A stretch of DNA of 64,000 bases from Limonium bicolor (GCA_023374045.1 CM041777.1:466145827-466209826), one strand, 5' to 3'; shown: positions 1-11,091, counted from the stretch's first letter. Notes: a model not told the origin generated them from the letters alone. Numbers and translations: made by a program.

Positions 1-140
1 TTTTGAAATTTTGTGGAGAGATAATAGAGGGTAAAGGTGTATATATAGGAGAATTTAAGAGTACGGGCAAATTGGTAAAGTTTTTTAAATTTCCGACTGA
101 GCGAAGTGAAAACTCGACTGAGCGAACGAGTTCAGTAAAA
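1..140 (-). repeat. Promoter-like dispersed repeat, left copy (repeat R)
   Basis: This segment is a diverged copy of the sequence that LINE 2 interrupts at 56555-56636 and 62527-62590 (read on the minus strand there). Both copies share the run AAGTGAAAACTCGACTG, a following GTTCAGTAAAA, a GGGCAA block and a GTGGAGAGATA block. On the minus strand this copy has a TATA-like CTATATATACACC near 40-52, which corresponds to CTATAAATACAC at the right copy. It is therefore probably a promoter region, of a transposon or a gene family, that reads off the left edge. What it drives is not visible. Confidence 0.55.
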
Positions 141-1312
141 AGAGGGGGAGATGAGTAGGAGAGAGAAATTGTATTTTTTTTCAAAATATTATAACTTACA
201 AATTATAAGTGCAAAATTAAAAAAAATACCATTGTTCATCATTTTTCGTGCTCTTCAAAACAAGATGCATCATGGATATGTTTTGGTAAACTTAAAATTT
301 CATGTTTTTAAAAGGAGTATATATTACATATTCTTTAAGTGAATCATATTCATTAACAAAATGAATCTTCTTTAACAATAAAATGAACCATATTCATTAA
401 TAAAATGAATCTTACCCCAAACACTCGAAAAACCGCATTTTTATGGGTTGTACCTAAACCACAAACCCCTCAAAATCTGTCGAGTTAATAACGACAATAT
501 AAAGTGTAGACTAATGCCAAAAAGATTACCCTACCCCAAACACCCTAAAATCCACCCTCGCATAAGTTTGTGGTAGGATTAACTTTTACTAGTATTAAAA
601 CAAAATATTCATTGTTCTTAAACCTTTGATTCACCTTTACAAAATCTTTGATTCACTTTTCTTAAACCTCTGATTCATTTTTCTTGAACCTCTTATTCAC
701 TTTAGTTAACTATCTTTATTTACGAGAATCACTTTTCTTAAACCTCTAATTCACTTTTTTTAAACTCATGATTTGCTGTATGAAAATCTCTGATTCACAT
801 TTCTTAAACCTCTTAATCACTTTAGTTAAACAATCTATGCTTACAAGATTCATTCTTATTACTTTGATTCACTTTATAACAACTAGTGATTCACTTTTTA
901 AAAACCTTTGATTCACTTTTCTTAAACCTCTGATTCACACTAGTCAAACAATCAGAATCACTTTAGTTAAACAATATCTGTTTATGAGATTCACATTTTT
1001 TAAATCTCTTATTCACTTTTGAGCAACTCTCTGATTCACTTTTTAATAACCTTTGATTCACTTTTTAACAACCTTTAATTCACTTTTTTTAAACTTAAGA
1101 TTCACAATTAATCTTAGAAAATATGCACATACAAAAAATAAAAAATTTAAAATTTAACAAAACGTATCAATGATGCATCTTGTTTTGAAGAGTACGAAAA
1201 AATGATAAACAATGGTATAATTTATTTTATTTTTGCACTTATATTTTGTAAGTTATGACATTTTGAAAAAAAAAACATTTTTCTCTCCCCTACTCACCTA
1301 CTCCTCTCCCCT
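141..1312. mobile_element. Foldback-like element A with long terminal inverted repeats
   Basis: The first ~165 bp (141 to about 310) reappear inverted at about 1140-1312. Both arms contain GCTCTTCAAAACAAGA-like, CATGGATATGTTTT-like and CCATTGTTCATC-like blocks in matching order. Between the arms lie a ~160-bp module at 410-570, which recurs in a tandem array at 17270-18010, and an AT-rich array of GATTCAC motifs at 600-1110. There is no transposase ORF. Long arms and absence of coding suggest a non-autonomous Mutator-like or foldback element. No clear target-site duplication was found, so the ends are approximate. Confidence 0.6.
600..1110. repeat. GATTCAC short-motif array inside element A
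   Basis: The motif GATTCAC(TTT), often followed by TCTTAAACCTCT, recurs many times with irregular spacing of roughly 20-40 bp. The units are degenerate, and a few have lost or changed the core. The same GATTCA/TGAATC word is dense in elements B and C, which links the three elements as one family. No coding potential is seen. Confidence 0.6.
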
Positions 1313-1374
1313 ACCCACGTGACTTCCAGACTGTAGATCGTACGGGACGCTCACTCCTAATATGGGTGCGGCTG

Positions 1375-2570
1375 TTATGTGGCAGTCTAGTCAGCTTGCT
1401 GACTGGACTGCTTATGTGGCATAAATAATGGTAATATTTGTACTAACTTTAAATAGTCATAACTTTTAAAATATAAGTCCAAAATTAAAATTTTTGCACC
1501 ATTGTTCATCTAAATTCAAGCTCTTTAAAACAAGACCAGTCATGGATATGTTTCGACAAGTTTAAAAATTATGTTAGTTATATGTACATATCAACATATA
1601 TCAACTTCACTTATGATTCACCACATACAGTTTAGAATACACCATAACATTAATAATACACCACAAAACAATAATGATTCATTATGTTCCAAATTTTGTT
1701 ATCTAATTCACCACTTATTCGTTAATGAATCATAATACCAATTTCAGTGAATCATAATATCAAATTTAATGAATCATAACATCATTTTGGTGAATCATCA
1801 GCAATATAACAAGAAAAATTTTAAACAATAATACTACACAAAACAATATTTGGTACGTAAGAAAAATACATCATTCGCTATATAAGGTTTATAATTTATT
1901 ACAATACAATAATAATACACTAAAAACAATAATACTTTTTTATCGGTTCCGGAGTTTGTTATCTAATTCACCACTTATTAGTTAATGAATCATAATACCA
2001 ATTTCAATGAATCATAATATCAAATTTAATGAATCATAACATCATTTTAGTGAATCATCAGTCACATATAAAAAGAAAAATTTTAAACAATAATACAACA
2101 CAAAACAAATATTTGGTACGTAAGAAAAATACATGATTCACCGTATAAGATTTAAAATACACCATACAACAATAATAATACATCACAAAACAATAATGAT
2201 TTTTATCGGGTTCAAATTTGTAATCTAATTCACCACTTATTAATTAATGAATCATAATATCAATTTTAATGAATCATAATACCAATTTTAATGAATTATA
2301 ATATCAAAACTAATGAATCATATATGATTTTAGTGTATCATCATACACATGTAAAAATAGGTTTTTTTTTAAGTTGTCAAAACATATCCATGACTGATCT
2401 TATTTTGAAGAGCTTGAATTTAGATGAACGATGATATAATTTTTTTTCATTTTGGACTTATATATTGAAAGTTACAACAATTTAAACTTAATATAGTAAA
2501 AAAGTAACCCAGTCAACAAAATAATCCCAGTCAGCTGCTGACTGGGACTGCCATGTTAGCAGCTCGCACA
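1375..2570. mobile_element. Foldback-like element B with long terminal inverted repeats
   Basis: The left arm (about 1378-1590) is matched inverted at about 2345-2560. The outermost part of each arm is itself a near-palindrome, GTCAGCTTGCTGAC on the left and GTCAGCTGCTGAC on the right. The inner arm carries the same blocks as elements A and C, such as GACCAGTCATGGATATGTTT. The centre is a ~260-bp tandem repeat. There is no ORF of note. It is inferred to be a non-autonomous DNA element of the same family as A and C. Confidence 0.6.
1698..2350. repeat. 260-bp tandem repeat, about 2.5 copies, inside element B
   Basis: Units begin at a shared (A)TCTAATTCACCACTTATT block at 1698, 1958 and 2220. 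The periods are therefore 260 and 262 bp, with the third unit incomplete. Each unit contains several AATGAATCATAAT repeats and a TTTGGTACGTAAGAAAAATAC block (the latter in the first two units). Divergence between units is small, so the duplication is younger than the arrays around it. Confidence 0.7.
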
Positions 2571-2787
2571 AAAAGTTTGTGCGGATGGTTCGTCCGCTCG
2601 AATTTGCGCGTGACTTCCCTCTTATTTCCTTTTTTTTCTTTTTTCTTTATTTCCCTCTAATAAAATACTGACATGTGGCACCATCTCCATATTGTAATAT
2701 GGAGCAATCTCCATCTTCGAAATTGTCATTACTATTATGTCTATTATATTATTCTTATATTACTTCATTGTTTTTAGGGTGATAATT
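2571..2787. other. Spacer between element B and the SINE
   Basis: AT-rich sequence with short repeated CTCCAT-ATTGTAATATGGAG palindromic text near 2685-2706. No gene, ORF or recognisable element is seen. Confidence 0.5.
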
Positions 2788-2968
2788 TCGGAATCCAAAA
2801 CTAATACTCTGTTGGCTCAGTCGTGATTGAGACTGAACTTGGTAGGGAGAACCACGGTTCAACCGTTTGAGAGGGATTGGAACCTATCCATCCAGAGCTG
2901 ATTCCCGATCCGGATGTAGTCTAATAGGACGAACTGGATGGTAGACAAAAAAAATATCGGAATCCAAA
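2788..2968 (+). mobile_element. tRNA-derived SINE with target-site duplication
   Basis: The element body is 2800-2956. Its head has an RNA polymerase III A-box-like TTGGCTCAGTCGTGA (2812-2826) and, about 35 bp on, a B-box-like GGTTCAACC. Its 3' end is an A-rich tail after GGATGGTAGAC. The body is flanked by a perfect 12-bp direct repeat TCGGAATCCAAA (2788-2799 and 2957-2968), which extends to 15 bp with one mismatch. Split pol III promoter boxes, short length, A tail and a variable-length duplication define a SINE. It is transcribed left to right and depends on a LINE reverse transcriptase in trans (family knowledge). Confidence 0.85.
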
Positions 2969-3488
2969 TTGTAAAAAGTTAAACTATTATGTAAATGTTG
3001 ATCAAAATTGAATTAAGCGTTTATAAATTATCTAAAATCTAAAAAAAAAATTATCAAAAAACCAGAAAATTGAAACAAAATCTAAATTTGAGTTAAATTA
3101 AATTATTTTTTGGTTAGAGTGTAACCTTGTCGTTCCTTCACTACTTTTCCTATTAAAGAAAAGAGAGAGTTTCTTTTCAAAAATAAGGGATTATTTGGAT
3201 AATTTAATTACTGAATTAAACAGAGTCAAATTCAAAATTCAAACTAACTTATATTTTTAATATTCAAATAATAGATATTTTTATTTTGATTACAAAATTT
3301 AATTAAAATACAAAAATAAAATTCAATTATTTTAGATTTTGGTTAAATGTAAAATATCCAAATTTTTATACAATGTATTACGTCTTTGTTAATAAAGCTT
3401 ACAGCCTTACACCCCTCTTCTCAAAGAATACTTATTATCACATAATTGCATTTTAATGAGCCACTCAAGTATTAAGAAAAAGGGGCGT
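2969..3488. other. AT-rich spacer
   Basis: Low-complexity AT-rich sequence between the SINE and element C. No ORF, repeat array or RNA gene could be supported. Confidence 0.5.
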
Positions 3489-3490
3489 CT

Positions 3491-4520
3491 TAGCTACAGG
3501 TCACTGTAGCCAATTTGGCTACATACCTATGTTCCGACATTTTCTTTTTTTTAAAAAAAATGAAAGGCGCGCGGCACCATGTTTTGTTTTTTTAAAGTTT
3601 TTTATTACAAAAATTTTAAATTGTTGTAATTTATAATATATAAATCCAAAATGAAAAAAAATTATATCATTTTTCATCTAATTTCAAGCTCTTCAAAATA
3701 AGACCAATCATGGATATATTTTGACAAACTTTAAAAAAATATATTTTTACATGTAAAGTGCACAAAACATAGAATAAAACTTGTACAGATGGTCATACAA
3801 ACATGTACAAATGTTCACTAAAACATGTACATCCTCACATAAAAACATGTACATCCTTGCGTTAAAAACATATAGATAGTCATATAAACCTGTACGAATC
3901 ATTAAATATGTACATCCTTAGATTAAAACATGTACATATAAGGGAGAACACTTGTACAGACGGTCATACAAACATGTACAGATGACCGTAAAAACATGTA
4001 CATATGTTCATTAAAGAACATGTACATTCTCACATTAGAACATGTACATTGTCACATTAAAACATGTACATTCTCACATTAAAATATGTACATCATCACA
4101 TTAAAATATAAAAACATCAAATTCACCACTTATTACTTAATGAATCATAATATCAATTTTAATGAATCATAATACAAAATTAATGAATCACACTATTATC
4201 ATTTTAGTGTATCATCATATACATGTAAAAATATTTTTTTAAAAGCTATCAAAACATATTCATGACTGGTCTTGTTTTGAAGAGCTTGAATTTATATGAA
4301 CAATGATATAAATTTTTTTCATTTTGGACCTATATATTAAAAGTTACAATAATTTAAAAGTTTTATAATAAAAAAGAAAAAAGAAAAAAACAAAAGCGCG
4401 TAGAGTGTAGCGTAGAGTGCGCGCCTTTAAAAAAAAAAAGAAATGGCTTTCATTTTTGTTGTTTTAATTTGACTGAAATATCCAGATGTAGCCAACTTAG
4501 CTACAACCAACCGTGGGCAA
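3491..4520. mobile_element. Foldback-like element C with long terminal inverted repeats
   Basis: The outer arms carry a palindromic block, GTAGCCAATTTGGCTAC near 3506-3522 and GTAGCCAACTTAGCTAC at 4489-4505. The inner arms (about 3590-3760 and 4205-4370) are inverted copies of each other and of the arms of A and B, with CAAGCTCTTCAAAATAAGAC on the left. The centre holds an ACATGTACAT array and then AATGAATCATAAT repeats as in element B. It has no ORF. A fragment with related outer text lies at 53615-53840. Confidence 0.55.
3770..4110. repeat. ACATGTACAT-rich tandem array inside element C
   Basis: About 15 copies of AACATGTACA-type units occur. The right half is most regular, with a ~21-bp period that reads ACATGTACATTCTCACATTA with small changes. 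The left half is more degenerate (GGTCATACAAACATGTAC). ACATGT is self-complementary, so each unit carries a small palindrome. Confidence 0.65.
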
Positions 4521-5035
4521 GAATTTGATTAAGAAAAAAAAACGAGAAGATGCCCGATGCGTCTAGAAGGACTGGTATCTTGGTAAGGTAGAGGGAGGCA
4601 GGTCACATATGACTCACATGTTTTCTTTGTTTTCTTTCTTTTTTGAGAAAAAGGGTCGCATGTTTGTTTTCTATGACCACAATTTCATGCGTGGCCATCT
4701 AGTTATCACATGCTTCGCATTTTCACCGGTTTGAACATTGTCGTCCAACTTTTTTCAAAGAAACATAATATCGGAATGACAAATAGTTTTTTGGGTAATA
4801 TTTTAGATAATTACTTTGATAATTTTTTAATTTTATACATATTATTCTAGTGGTTAGTGTTTGCTGAATTACATGCATCAAACTAACCTATTGTGTTTAT
4901 TGGATGATTTCTTTAATGGGTTATGGAAATAAGTTTATCTAATCAGTTTACTTGTTCTCTCGATATGTCACATACCTCGATTATCTTATCAATTTTTAAT
5001 TTTATCAATTTTTTCTCTCTACTTTTTCTAATTTC
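4521..5035. other. AT-rich spacer
   Basis: Non-coding AT-rich sequence between element C and the TTGAC cluster. Nothing is recognisable on either strand. Confidence 0.45.
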
Positions 5036-5190
5036 GGTTGACAACTGATATCAACTCACAGTTTCATTGACTGGTGATCAACGACCATTGACGAGTGACC
5101 AGAGAATGTTGACTGGTGATCGGTAACGATAGACCGGCAGCCGACCGCTGTTGAACATTGACTAGCTATCATTGACCGGTGATTTATTTC
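5036..5190 (+). repeat. TTGAC-rich short repeat cluster
   Basis: Six TTGAC cores occur within about 155 bp, most inside the phrase (C)ATTGACTGGTGATC or a close variant. This looks like a degenerate tandem repeat of about 25-30 bp. TTGAC followed by C or T is the core of the plant W-box bound by WRKY factors, but no gene start is visible nearby. A regulatory role is only a possibility. Confidence 0.45.
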
Positions 5191-5971
5191 CTTTTCGTTT
5201 GCACAAACAAACATACAAGAGAATCAAAAAGGGATTCTTTTATATTCCCTTTCATTATTTCCGTGATTCCGTTCTGTTATTCTGCCCAAAATAAACACCT
5301 CTTAGTTATAAAAAATACCACCAATTTGTGATATACAATAGTTTAAGAACAATAAATGATAAAATAAATCTTAAAAAGAGAATAGAAAGAGAATAGGGAA
5401 TAAGAAATCCGAAAAACGAAGAATGTGTCTTAGCCTTTATTTTGATCTTTTGCATATTGAAGGTAGGTCTTATGTAGATCTTATGTGAGAATTGTGTTTT
5501 ATCCAATAATGTAATGTTATATACAATACAATTGACACATTATAGTTGCAATAGCACAAACATATCATGTATGTGTATAGTTATAGAATAACTTATACCC
5601 TCTCTTGTTTTAACATGATTTGTAACCTCTAGACACAAGAATTAAAGAGAAAAAAATACACTAATTTGCCCTTATCTTTTGCATTGAGAATTGAAGTAAA
5701 ATGAAAAGTGAAATTGTGAAAAAAGGTAGAGTTGAAAAGTATAGGATAAAAAAAACTAAAACATCTTATATTTTAAAAATAATAAGAAGACACAAAACAT
5801 AATCTATTAAAAATTGGACGGAGTATTAGCTTATAGAAAGAAAAAAAAATGAGTTATTATCATTGACATCTACAAATTTAAATAAAATTGTTTTTAAAAA
5901 TCAGCGCAAAGTTTATAGTTGAAAATTGGTAGGATTGGAAGTGCAACCTGAGTTGTCTTTTTTCATCGTAG
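5191..5971. other. AT-rich spacer left of the copia element
   Basis: AT-rich non-coding sequence. A 66-codon minus-strand ORF at 5306-5506 has no recognisable motif and is treated as chance. No RNA gene or repeat is seen. Confidence 0.45.
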
Positions 5972-6272
5972 TGGTAGGATTTTATCTTCTCCCCTTTTCT
6001 GTCATTTTCTATTCTTTTCTATTTTCTAAATAGTCTTGTAGACCTTTCCTTTTCTTCCTATTGTTTCAGAACGTTTAATAACGTTCAAGTTTCTTTTCCT
6101 ATTTAATAGGTTGTATCCTTTTCTCTTTTATCAATATAGAAAACAGTCATATTATTTTCTCCTCGCCTTCTCTCTCTCCCGTGAATAACCAGAGCCGTTT
6201 CTTCATCCTTTTACTTGCCTCATTAGTAAACTTCTGCAATGATAAATCAACGTTTCTTTGCCTCTTGCAACA
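5972..6272 (+). repeat. 5' LTR of copia element
   Basis: About 300 bp beginning near TGGTAGGATTTTATC and ending CTCTTGCAACA. It matches 10806-11091 closely. A pyrimidine-rich body is followed by a CTTTTATCAATATAG block, a possible TATA/start region. It ends immediately before the primer-binding site. Confidence 0.9.
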
Positions 6273-6284
6273 TGGTACCAGAGC
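6273..6284 (+). other. Primer-binding site, copia element
   Basis: TGGTACCAGAGC lies directly after the LTR CA end. It matches the common plant retrotransposon primer site TGGTATCAGAGC (complementary to initiator Met tRNA) except for one base. Confidence 0.85.
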
Positions 6285-6317
6285 AGGTTTTTCTCCTATA
6301 ACAATTCCTTTCTTTCG

Positions 6318-7586
6318 ATGGCAGGCAAACAACATAGCGAGGCAGAAACAGAGACTGAAAGTGATGAGTCCTATTCGAGCGGTGAGGACAAAAGGGAGCA
6401 CCAACGTTCAAGGATGGACCCAGACCCACTAAGAGTCACCAACGCAGATGTAACCGGAATCTGTTAGACTCCAAACAAGTTCAATGGGTCAGGTTTTCAA
6501 ATCTAGAAAAAGAAGATGGAAATCTCCTTCCTTGCCAAAAACAAAATTAAGATTGTCGATGAACACTGTCCCGTTCAAGTGTTTCTAAGAAACGTCGTGA
6601 TGCTTAGGATCGCTGCGATGGATTGATGCGTTCATGGATCCTCGCTAGTGTTGAAACCTCCATAGATGATAGCCTCATGTTCCATGAAACTTCTCAACAA
6701 ATGAGGAAGAGCTTGACCAAAAGATATAGTCAAGCAAATGGGACGCACAGATTCGAGCTTAAGCGGGAGCTGTCATCCATCAAACAAGGAACAACATCTA
6801 TAGCTGAATACTTCGCACGACTGAAGAAATTGTGGGACAAAATCTCCTCTATTGCAGACGTCCACACTTGCATATGTGGATATGGAGACAAAGTTGCCAA
6901 AAATATTGAAGAAGAGAAGTTGTTCGAGTTTCTTCTTGGTCTGAGGGAGGATTTTATTAATGTTAGAGGCAATCTTCTTATGATGTCTCCCCTTCCAAGC
7001 CTTGATGTTGCGTACTCCATTGTGCTTCAGGAAGAAAAATCAGCGTTGCTCAAGTAAGAGAGGTAAGGACTACATCAATAATTCTTTTGCTAATCATGTT
7101 AACAGGCCCGAGGACTACCGTGGTGATAGAAACAGATCTCACCGTGACCGAGAAAACACCAACAGAAAAAATTCAAGTATCTGCAGCCACTGTGGAAAAA
7201 CAGACCACACCAAGAAGGATTGCTTCGAGATACGAGGATATCCCGATTGGTGGAAGGGTACGAAAGTTGCCATGGCTAACATTATCCAGAAAGGGATGAA
7301 CAACTCCACGGTCCATACTGTCCAGAAAGAAGGAAGCAGCTCCACGGCACAAGGCTTTGACGTGGAACATTTGAATCTCATTTGCGATTATTTTGAGCAG
7401 AACCAACGCACTGCTAATAAACGCATGACAAGTACTAGTGACAAAGGAGAAAAGAATTGTTCTACTTTCGCAGGTACTGACTTATATAAATCTCATGCGG
7501 CTCATTTTAATCATAGTGGGCTACAATGGATACTTGACTCAGGTGCTAGCGATCACCTCATAGAAACACATGAATTTTTTATGTGA
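6318..7586 (+). pseudogene. copia gag and protease region, broken
   Basis: The gag polyprotein would form the particle and bind RNA, and the protease would mature it. A start codon at 6318 opens a 49-codon acidic N-terminus that stops at 6467. A gag core resumes at 6623-7057, in the style of plant copia gag (SIAEYFARLKKLWDKI), and the frame changes again near 7030. A CCHC zinc knuckle (CSHCGKTDHTKKDC) lies at about 7182-7223. The aspartic protease active site WILDSGASDHLIE is at about 7527-7565, with the DSGA catalytic signature intact. The protease is cut off at 7586 by a stop. At least three frame changes mean no working product. Confidence 0.9.
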
Positions 7587-8484
7587 AGAACATAAATTAT
7601 ATCCTCATCATCACGTCATTATGCCTAACAGCCGGCAGCACTGAGATTATCAATATCGCTGGAACCGTTAGGTTCACGAATGACTTTAAACTTGACATAG
7701 TTTTATATGTGCCAAGTTTTAATCTTGCTCTTATTTCGGTAAGCAAGCTGGTAAGTCAAACTGGTTACAATGTTATTTTCGATGACCATTTTTGTTATAT
7801 GCAGGCCCCTACCTTGATGAATAGGAGCTGCATAGGGCACAAAGAAGATGACCTATATGTTCTTGACATACATCTTTTACGTAACATTTTTAATCTTTGT
7901 AATAACGTTCACATTACCCCTGCAAACTCTTGTTTTGACAAACTTCTCTTTTGGCATAGAAAAATGGGACATACTCCCATAAATAAACTGCTAAAGATGG
8001 GGTTGATTGGTAAGAATGATGTTCCTTTAGATTTTGCTTGTGACGTTTGTTTTCGTGCTAAGGGACACCGTTTACCCTTTTCTAATTCCATGCATAAATC
8101 TAAGAATTGTTTTGATCTTATTTACATTGATATTTGGGGGCCATGCTCTCATGAGAATCATGATGGTAGTAGATTCTTTCTAACGATTGTTGACGATGCT
8201 AGTAGGTGTACGTGGGTTTTACTTATGAAACACAAGTACGAGGCTCCTAATCATATTTGAAACTTCATTCACATGACAAAATGACAATTTAACAAGCATG
8301 TCAAGGTTGTTAGGTCCGACAATGCCTACGAACTAGGTTTATCCAAAACCTTACAGCAATTCTTTCATGACAAAGGAATTCTACATCAAACGATGTGTGT
8401 CTATACTCCGCAACAAAACAGAGTAGTGGAACGGAAGCATCAATATCTATTGGAAACCGTATGAGCCTTATTCTTTCAATCTGG
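7583..8484 (+). pseudogene. copia integrase region, broken
   Basis: The integrase would join element DNA to the host genome. The pre-integrase zinc region (FWHRKMGHTPINKL then CDVCFRAKGH) and the first catalytic Asp (DIWGP) are in one frame up to a stop at 8260. After stops at 8258-8290 the core resumes with the second Asp (VRSDNAYE) and the Glu (NRVVERKHQ). All three acidic residues of the D,D,E set can therefore be seen. Another stop at about 8462 separates it from the next block. It is non-functional as it stands. Confidence 0.88.
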
Positions 8485-8485
8485 C

Positions 8486-10273
8486 TTGGACATATCCTAT
8501 TGGGGAGAAAGCATTCTAATGGCCACTTATCTCATTAACCGTTTACCTTCTTCCACCCTTCAAGGAATATCTCCATATCAATATCTACATGGAATTCCCC
8601 CTTGTTTAGAAAGGATCAAAACATTTGGATATCTCGCTTACCACACGGGACCTCATACCCGCCAACCCAAATTTGATGCTCACGGTTTCAAATCTATTTA
8701 TCTTAGCCCCGAATTATCTAAAAAAGGGCATGTGCTTCTAATTATTAGTGAAAGACGTGTCATCACCAGTCGTGACGTTACGTTTTTTGAAAACTTGTTT
8801 CCCATGCAGGAAAGTGATGTTACTTCTACGGACATGGAACCCACCTTTTCGATCGTGCATGACGAAGAAAACAATGCAACTGCCTCAGACGTTCACCATC
8901 CTCGGCAGACTACAAGCGACACGAGTCACAATTCTTCTCCCAAAGAGAATGAGTCCATTCCCAATGATGCCAACCCTGTTTCTCTGACTCCGATGGGTCC
9001 CATGAATCATCTCTGCACCGAAAACAACGACAACAATAATTATGTGACCAATCCACCTGCTGAGACGTCTGGCCATATCATTGACGCAAACTTGCGACGT
9101 TCATCCCAAGAGCGTCGTGTCCCCCTCAAACTACAAGATTATGAGTGTTATAACACTCATACAAATTATTTTTCACAAATTTTGGCTACTAGATTAGACT
9201 CCCATCAATTAAAAGTTTTGCATGATATTCATACCCTCACCGATTTAACACCATCTCGATCTATATGTTTGGAGGTTACAATGCATTGTCGTACCAAACC
9301 CGCAACATATAAGATTGCTTCCAAATATCCAGAGTGGTGTGAATCCATGCAAACAGAATTAAAGGCCCTTGAGACCAATCAAACACGGACTTTGGTCAAG
9401 TTGCCCAAAGGAAAAAAGTGTATCTCTTGTCGGTGGGTCTATCGTGTCAAGCATAAGTCTAATGGTGAAATCGAACGTTATAAGGCTCGATTAGTGGTTC
9501 GAGGTTTTTCACAATGTCATGGCGAAGATTTCCACGAAACCTTCTCTCCGGTTGTCTAAATGACCACCATTCGCACCTTAGTGAGTGTAGCCATCAAACG
9601 AGGATGGATGATTCATCAACTTGACGTGAATAATGCATTCATTCATGGAGACCTCCACGAAGAAATCTACATGCAAATTCCTGATGGTCTCCATGTTGAA
9701 TCTAAAGGCTTGGTTTGCAAGCTACAAAAATCCTTATATGGTTTGAAACAAGCCTCACGCCAATGGTATACCAAGCTATCCACTACTCTTGGACAACTAG
9801 GTTTTGTCGTTTCCGATAATGATCATTCCCTCTTTAAATGGCAATGTGACGGCAATGATCAAGATAAAATAACTCAAGTGAAGGATACTCTCCACCGCCT
9901 CTTCAAAATCAAAGACCTTGGCAATCTTCACTTCTTCCTTGGCATGGAGTTTCATTATACCACCGACAGCGTTGGAATTACTCAGAGCAAATTTGCTCAT
10001 GATCTCATGCAGGAGTATAATGTTCTGTCCAAGCGATCCACAGCTAGTCCCCTTCCTGCGGGCACCAAACTTCACCTTGAAGACGGTGAACCTCTCACCA
10101 ATCCCACCGAATACCGTCAACTGATCGGAAAACTCAACTACCTTATCAACACTCGCCCGGATTTGAACTTCACAATTCAATTCCTTAGTCAATTCAACCA
10201 AAGTCCTTGTCAACACCATTGGGATGCCGCTTTTCACGTTCTCCAATACATTAAAGGGACTCTTGGTTACTGA
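8486..10273 (+). pseudogene. copia integrase tail and reverse transcriptase, YVDD box missing
   Basis: The integrase C-terminal part (TYLINRLPSSTLQG, TFGYLAYH) runs into the reverse transcriptase (WVYRVKHKSNGEIERYKARLV), which is interrupted at 9559 by a TAA in the usual SPVVK position. It continues in frame with MTTIRTLVSV. The first catalytic Asp region LDVNNAFIHGDL and the SLYGLKQASRQWY block are present. Just after HSLFKWQCDG (about 9830-9857) the sequence jumps to NDQDKITQVKDTL. The expected YVDD catalytic box and its surroundings have been deleted without changing frame. This copy could not polymerise DNA even if the stops were suppressed. Confidence 0.9.
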
Positions 10274-10790
10274 ATCTTTTTTAATAAAACTCAAGATTTT
10301 ACTCTCATTACCTTTTGTGATTCTGATTAGGCTGCTTGTCCAATTTCTTGCAGGTCCGTTAGCGGTTACTACATTCTCCTCGGTGGGGCTCCAATCTCAT
10401 GGAAGTCTAAGAAGCAAGCTTGTGTTTCTATTTCATCAGCGGAGGCCGAGTACCGTGCTCACGACGAGCTTGCTTGGCTTTCCCGTTTGCTGGACGAACT
10501 AGGCGTACCAAACATCACTCTAATACCGCTCAAATGCGACAACCGTTCTGCCATTTTCATTGCTCACAATCCTGTGTTCCATGAACGAACGAAGCACATC
10601 GAGATCGATGTACACTATGTTCGTGATCAAATAAAGGTCGGTCTCATTTTTGTTACTCACATTTCCAACATCCATCAAAAGGCCGATATGCTAACAAAGA
10701 CTCTTCCGGGAAAGGACTATCGACGTCAACTCGAGTCAATGGGGATGGTCAACACTTCAGCAAACCATTGCAAAAAGTTTTTTGCATCAG
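10274..10790 (+). pseudogene. copia RNase H, broken
   Basis: This would degrade the RNA strand during reverse transcription. A stop and frameshift follow GTLGY at 10273. The typical CDSDWA box is present with TAG in place of Trp (near 10328). The block continues with SWKSKKQACVSISSAEAEYR, HIEIDVHYVRDQI and QKADMLTKTLPG, in the expected family order. The open stretch 10487-10939 runs into the 3' LTR. Confidence 0.88.
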
Positions 10791-10805
10791 TTGGAGGGAA
10801 GGGGG
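10790..10805 (+). other. Polypurine tract, copia element
   Basis: The purine run GGAGGGAAGGGGG lies directly before the 3' LTR. This is the expected position for the plus-strand primer. Confidence 0.8.
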
Positions 10806-11091
10806 TTAGGATTTTATCTTCTCCCCTTTTTATGTCCTTTTCTATTCTTTTCTATTTTCTAAATAGTCTTCTAGACCTTTCCTTTTCTTCCCGTTGTTTC
10901 AGAACATTTAACAACGTTCAAGTTTCTTTTCCTATTTAATAGGTTGTATCCTTTTCTCTTTTATCAATATAGAAAACAGTCGTATTATTTTCTCCTCGCC
11001 TTCTCTCTCTCGCGTGAATAACTAGAGCCGTTTCTTCATCCTTTTACTTGTTCTGCTATGATAAATCAACGTTTCTTTGTCTCTTCCAACA
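10806..11091 (+). repeat. 3' LTR of copia element
   Basis: About 286 bp, matching the 5' LTR from TAGGATTTTATCTTCTCC to CAACA. Compared with the 5' copy it lacks about 14 bp around 11050 (between CTTTTACTTG and TTCTGC) and has scattered substitutions. Confidence 0.9.

Larger units (their letters stand above)
5972..11091 (+). mobile_element. Degenerate Ty1/copia LTR retrotransposon
   Basis: This is a complete but inactive element of about 5.1 kb. It has a 5' LTR, a primer-binding site directly after it, gag, protease, integrase, reverse transcriptase and RNase H in Ty1/copia order (integrase before RT), a purine tract and a 3' LTR. All domains are on the plus strand but fall in several frames with many stops. 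The two LTRs differ by scattered substitutions and a ~14-bp deletion in the 3' LTR, so the insertion is not recent. The flanks (CGTAG and GTTAT) do not give a convincing 5-bp duplication. Confidence 0.95.

Noticed and set aside
2812..2860. tRNA gene
   Set aside because: The two promoter boxes are present, but I see no cloverleaf or anticodon arm. The A tail and target duplication show a SINE.
9797..10294. 165-codon minus ORF
   Set aside because: It is the antisense shadow of the copia reverse transcriptase.
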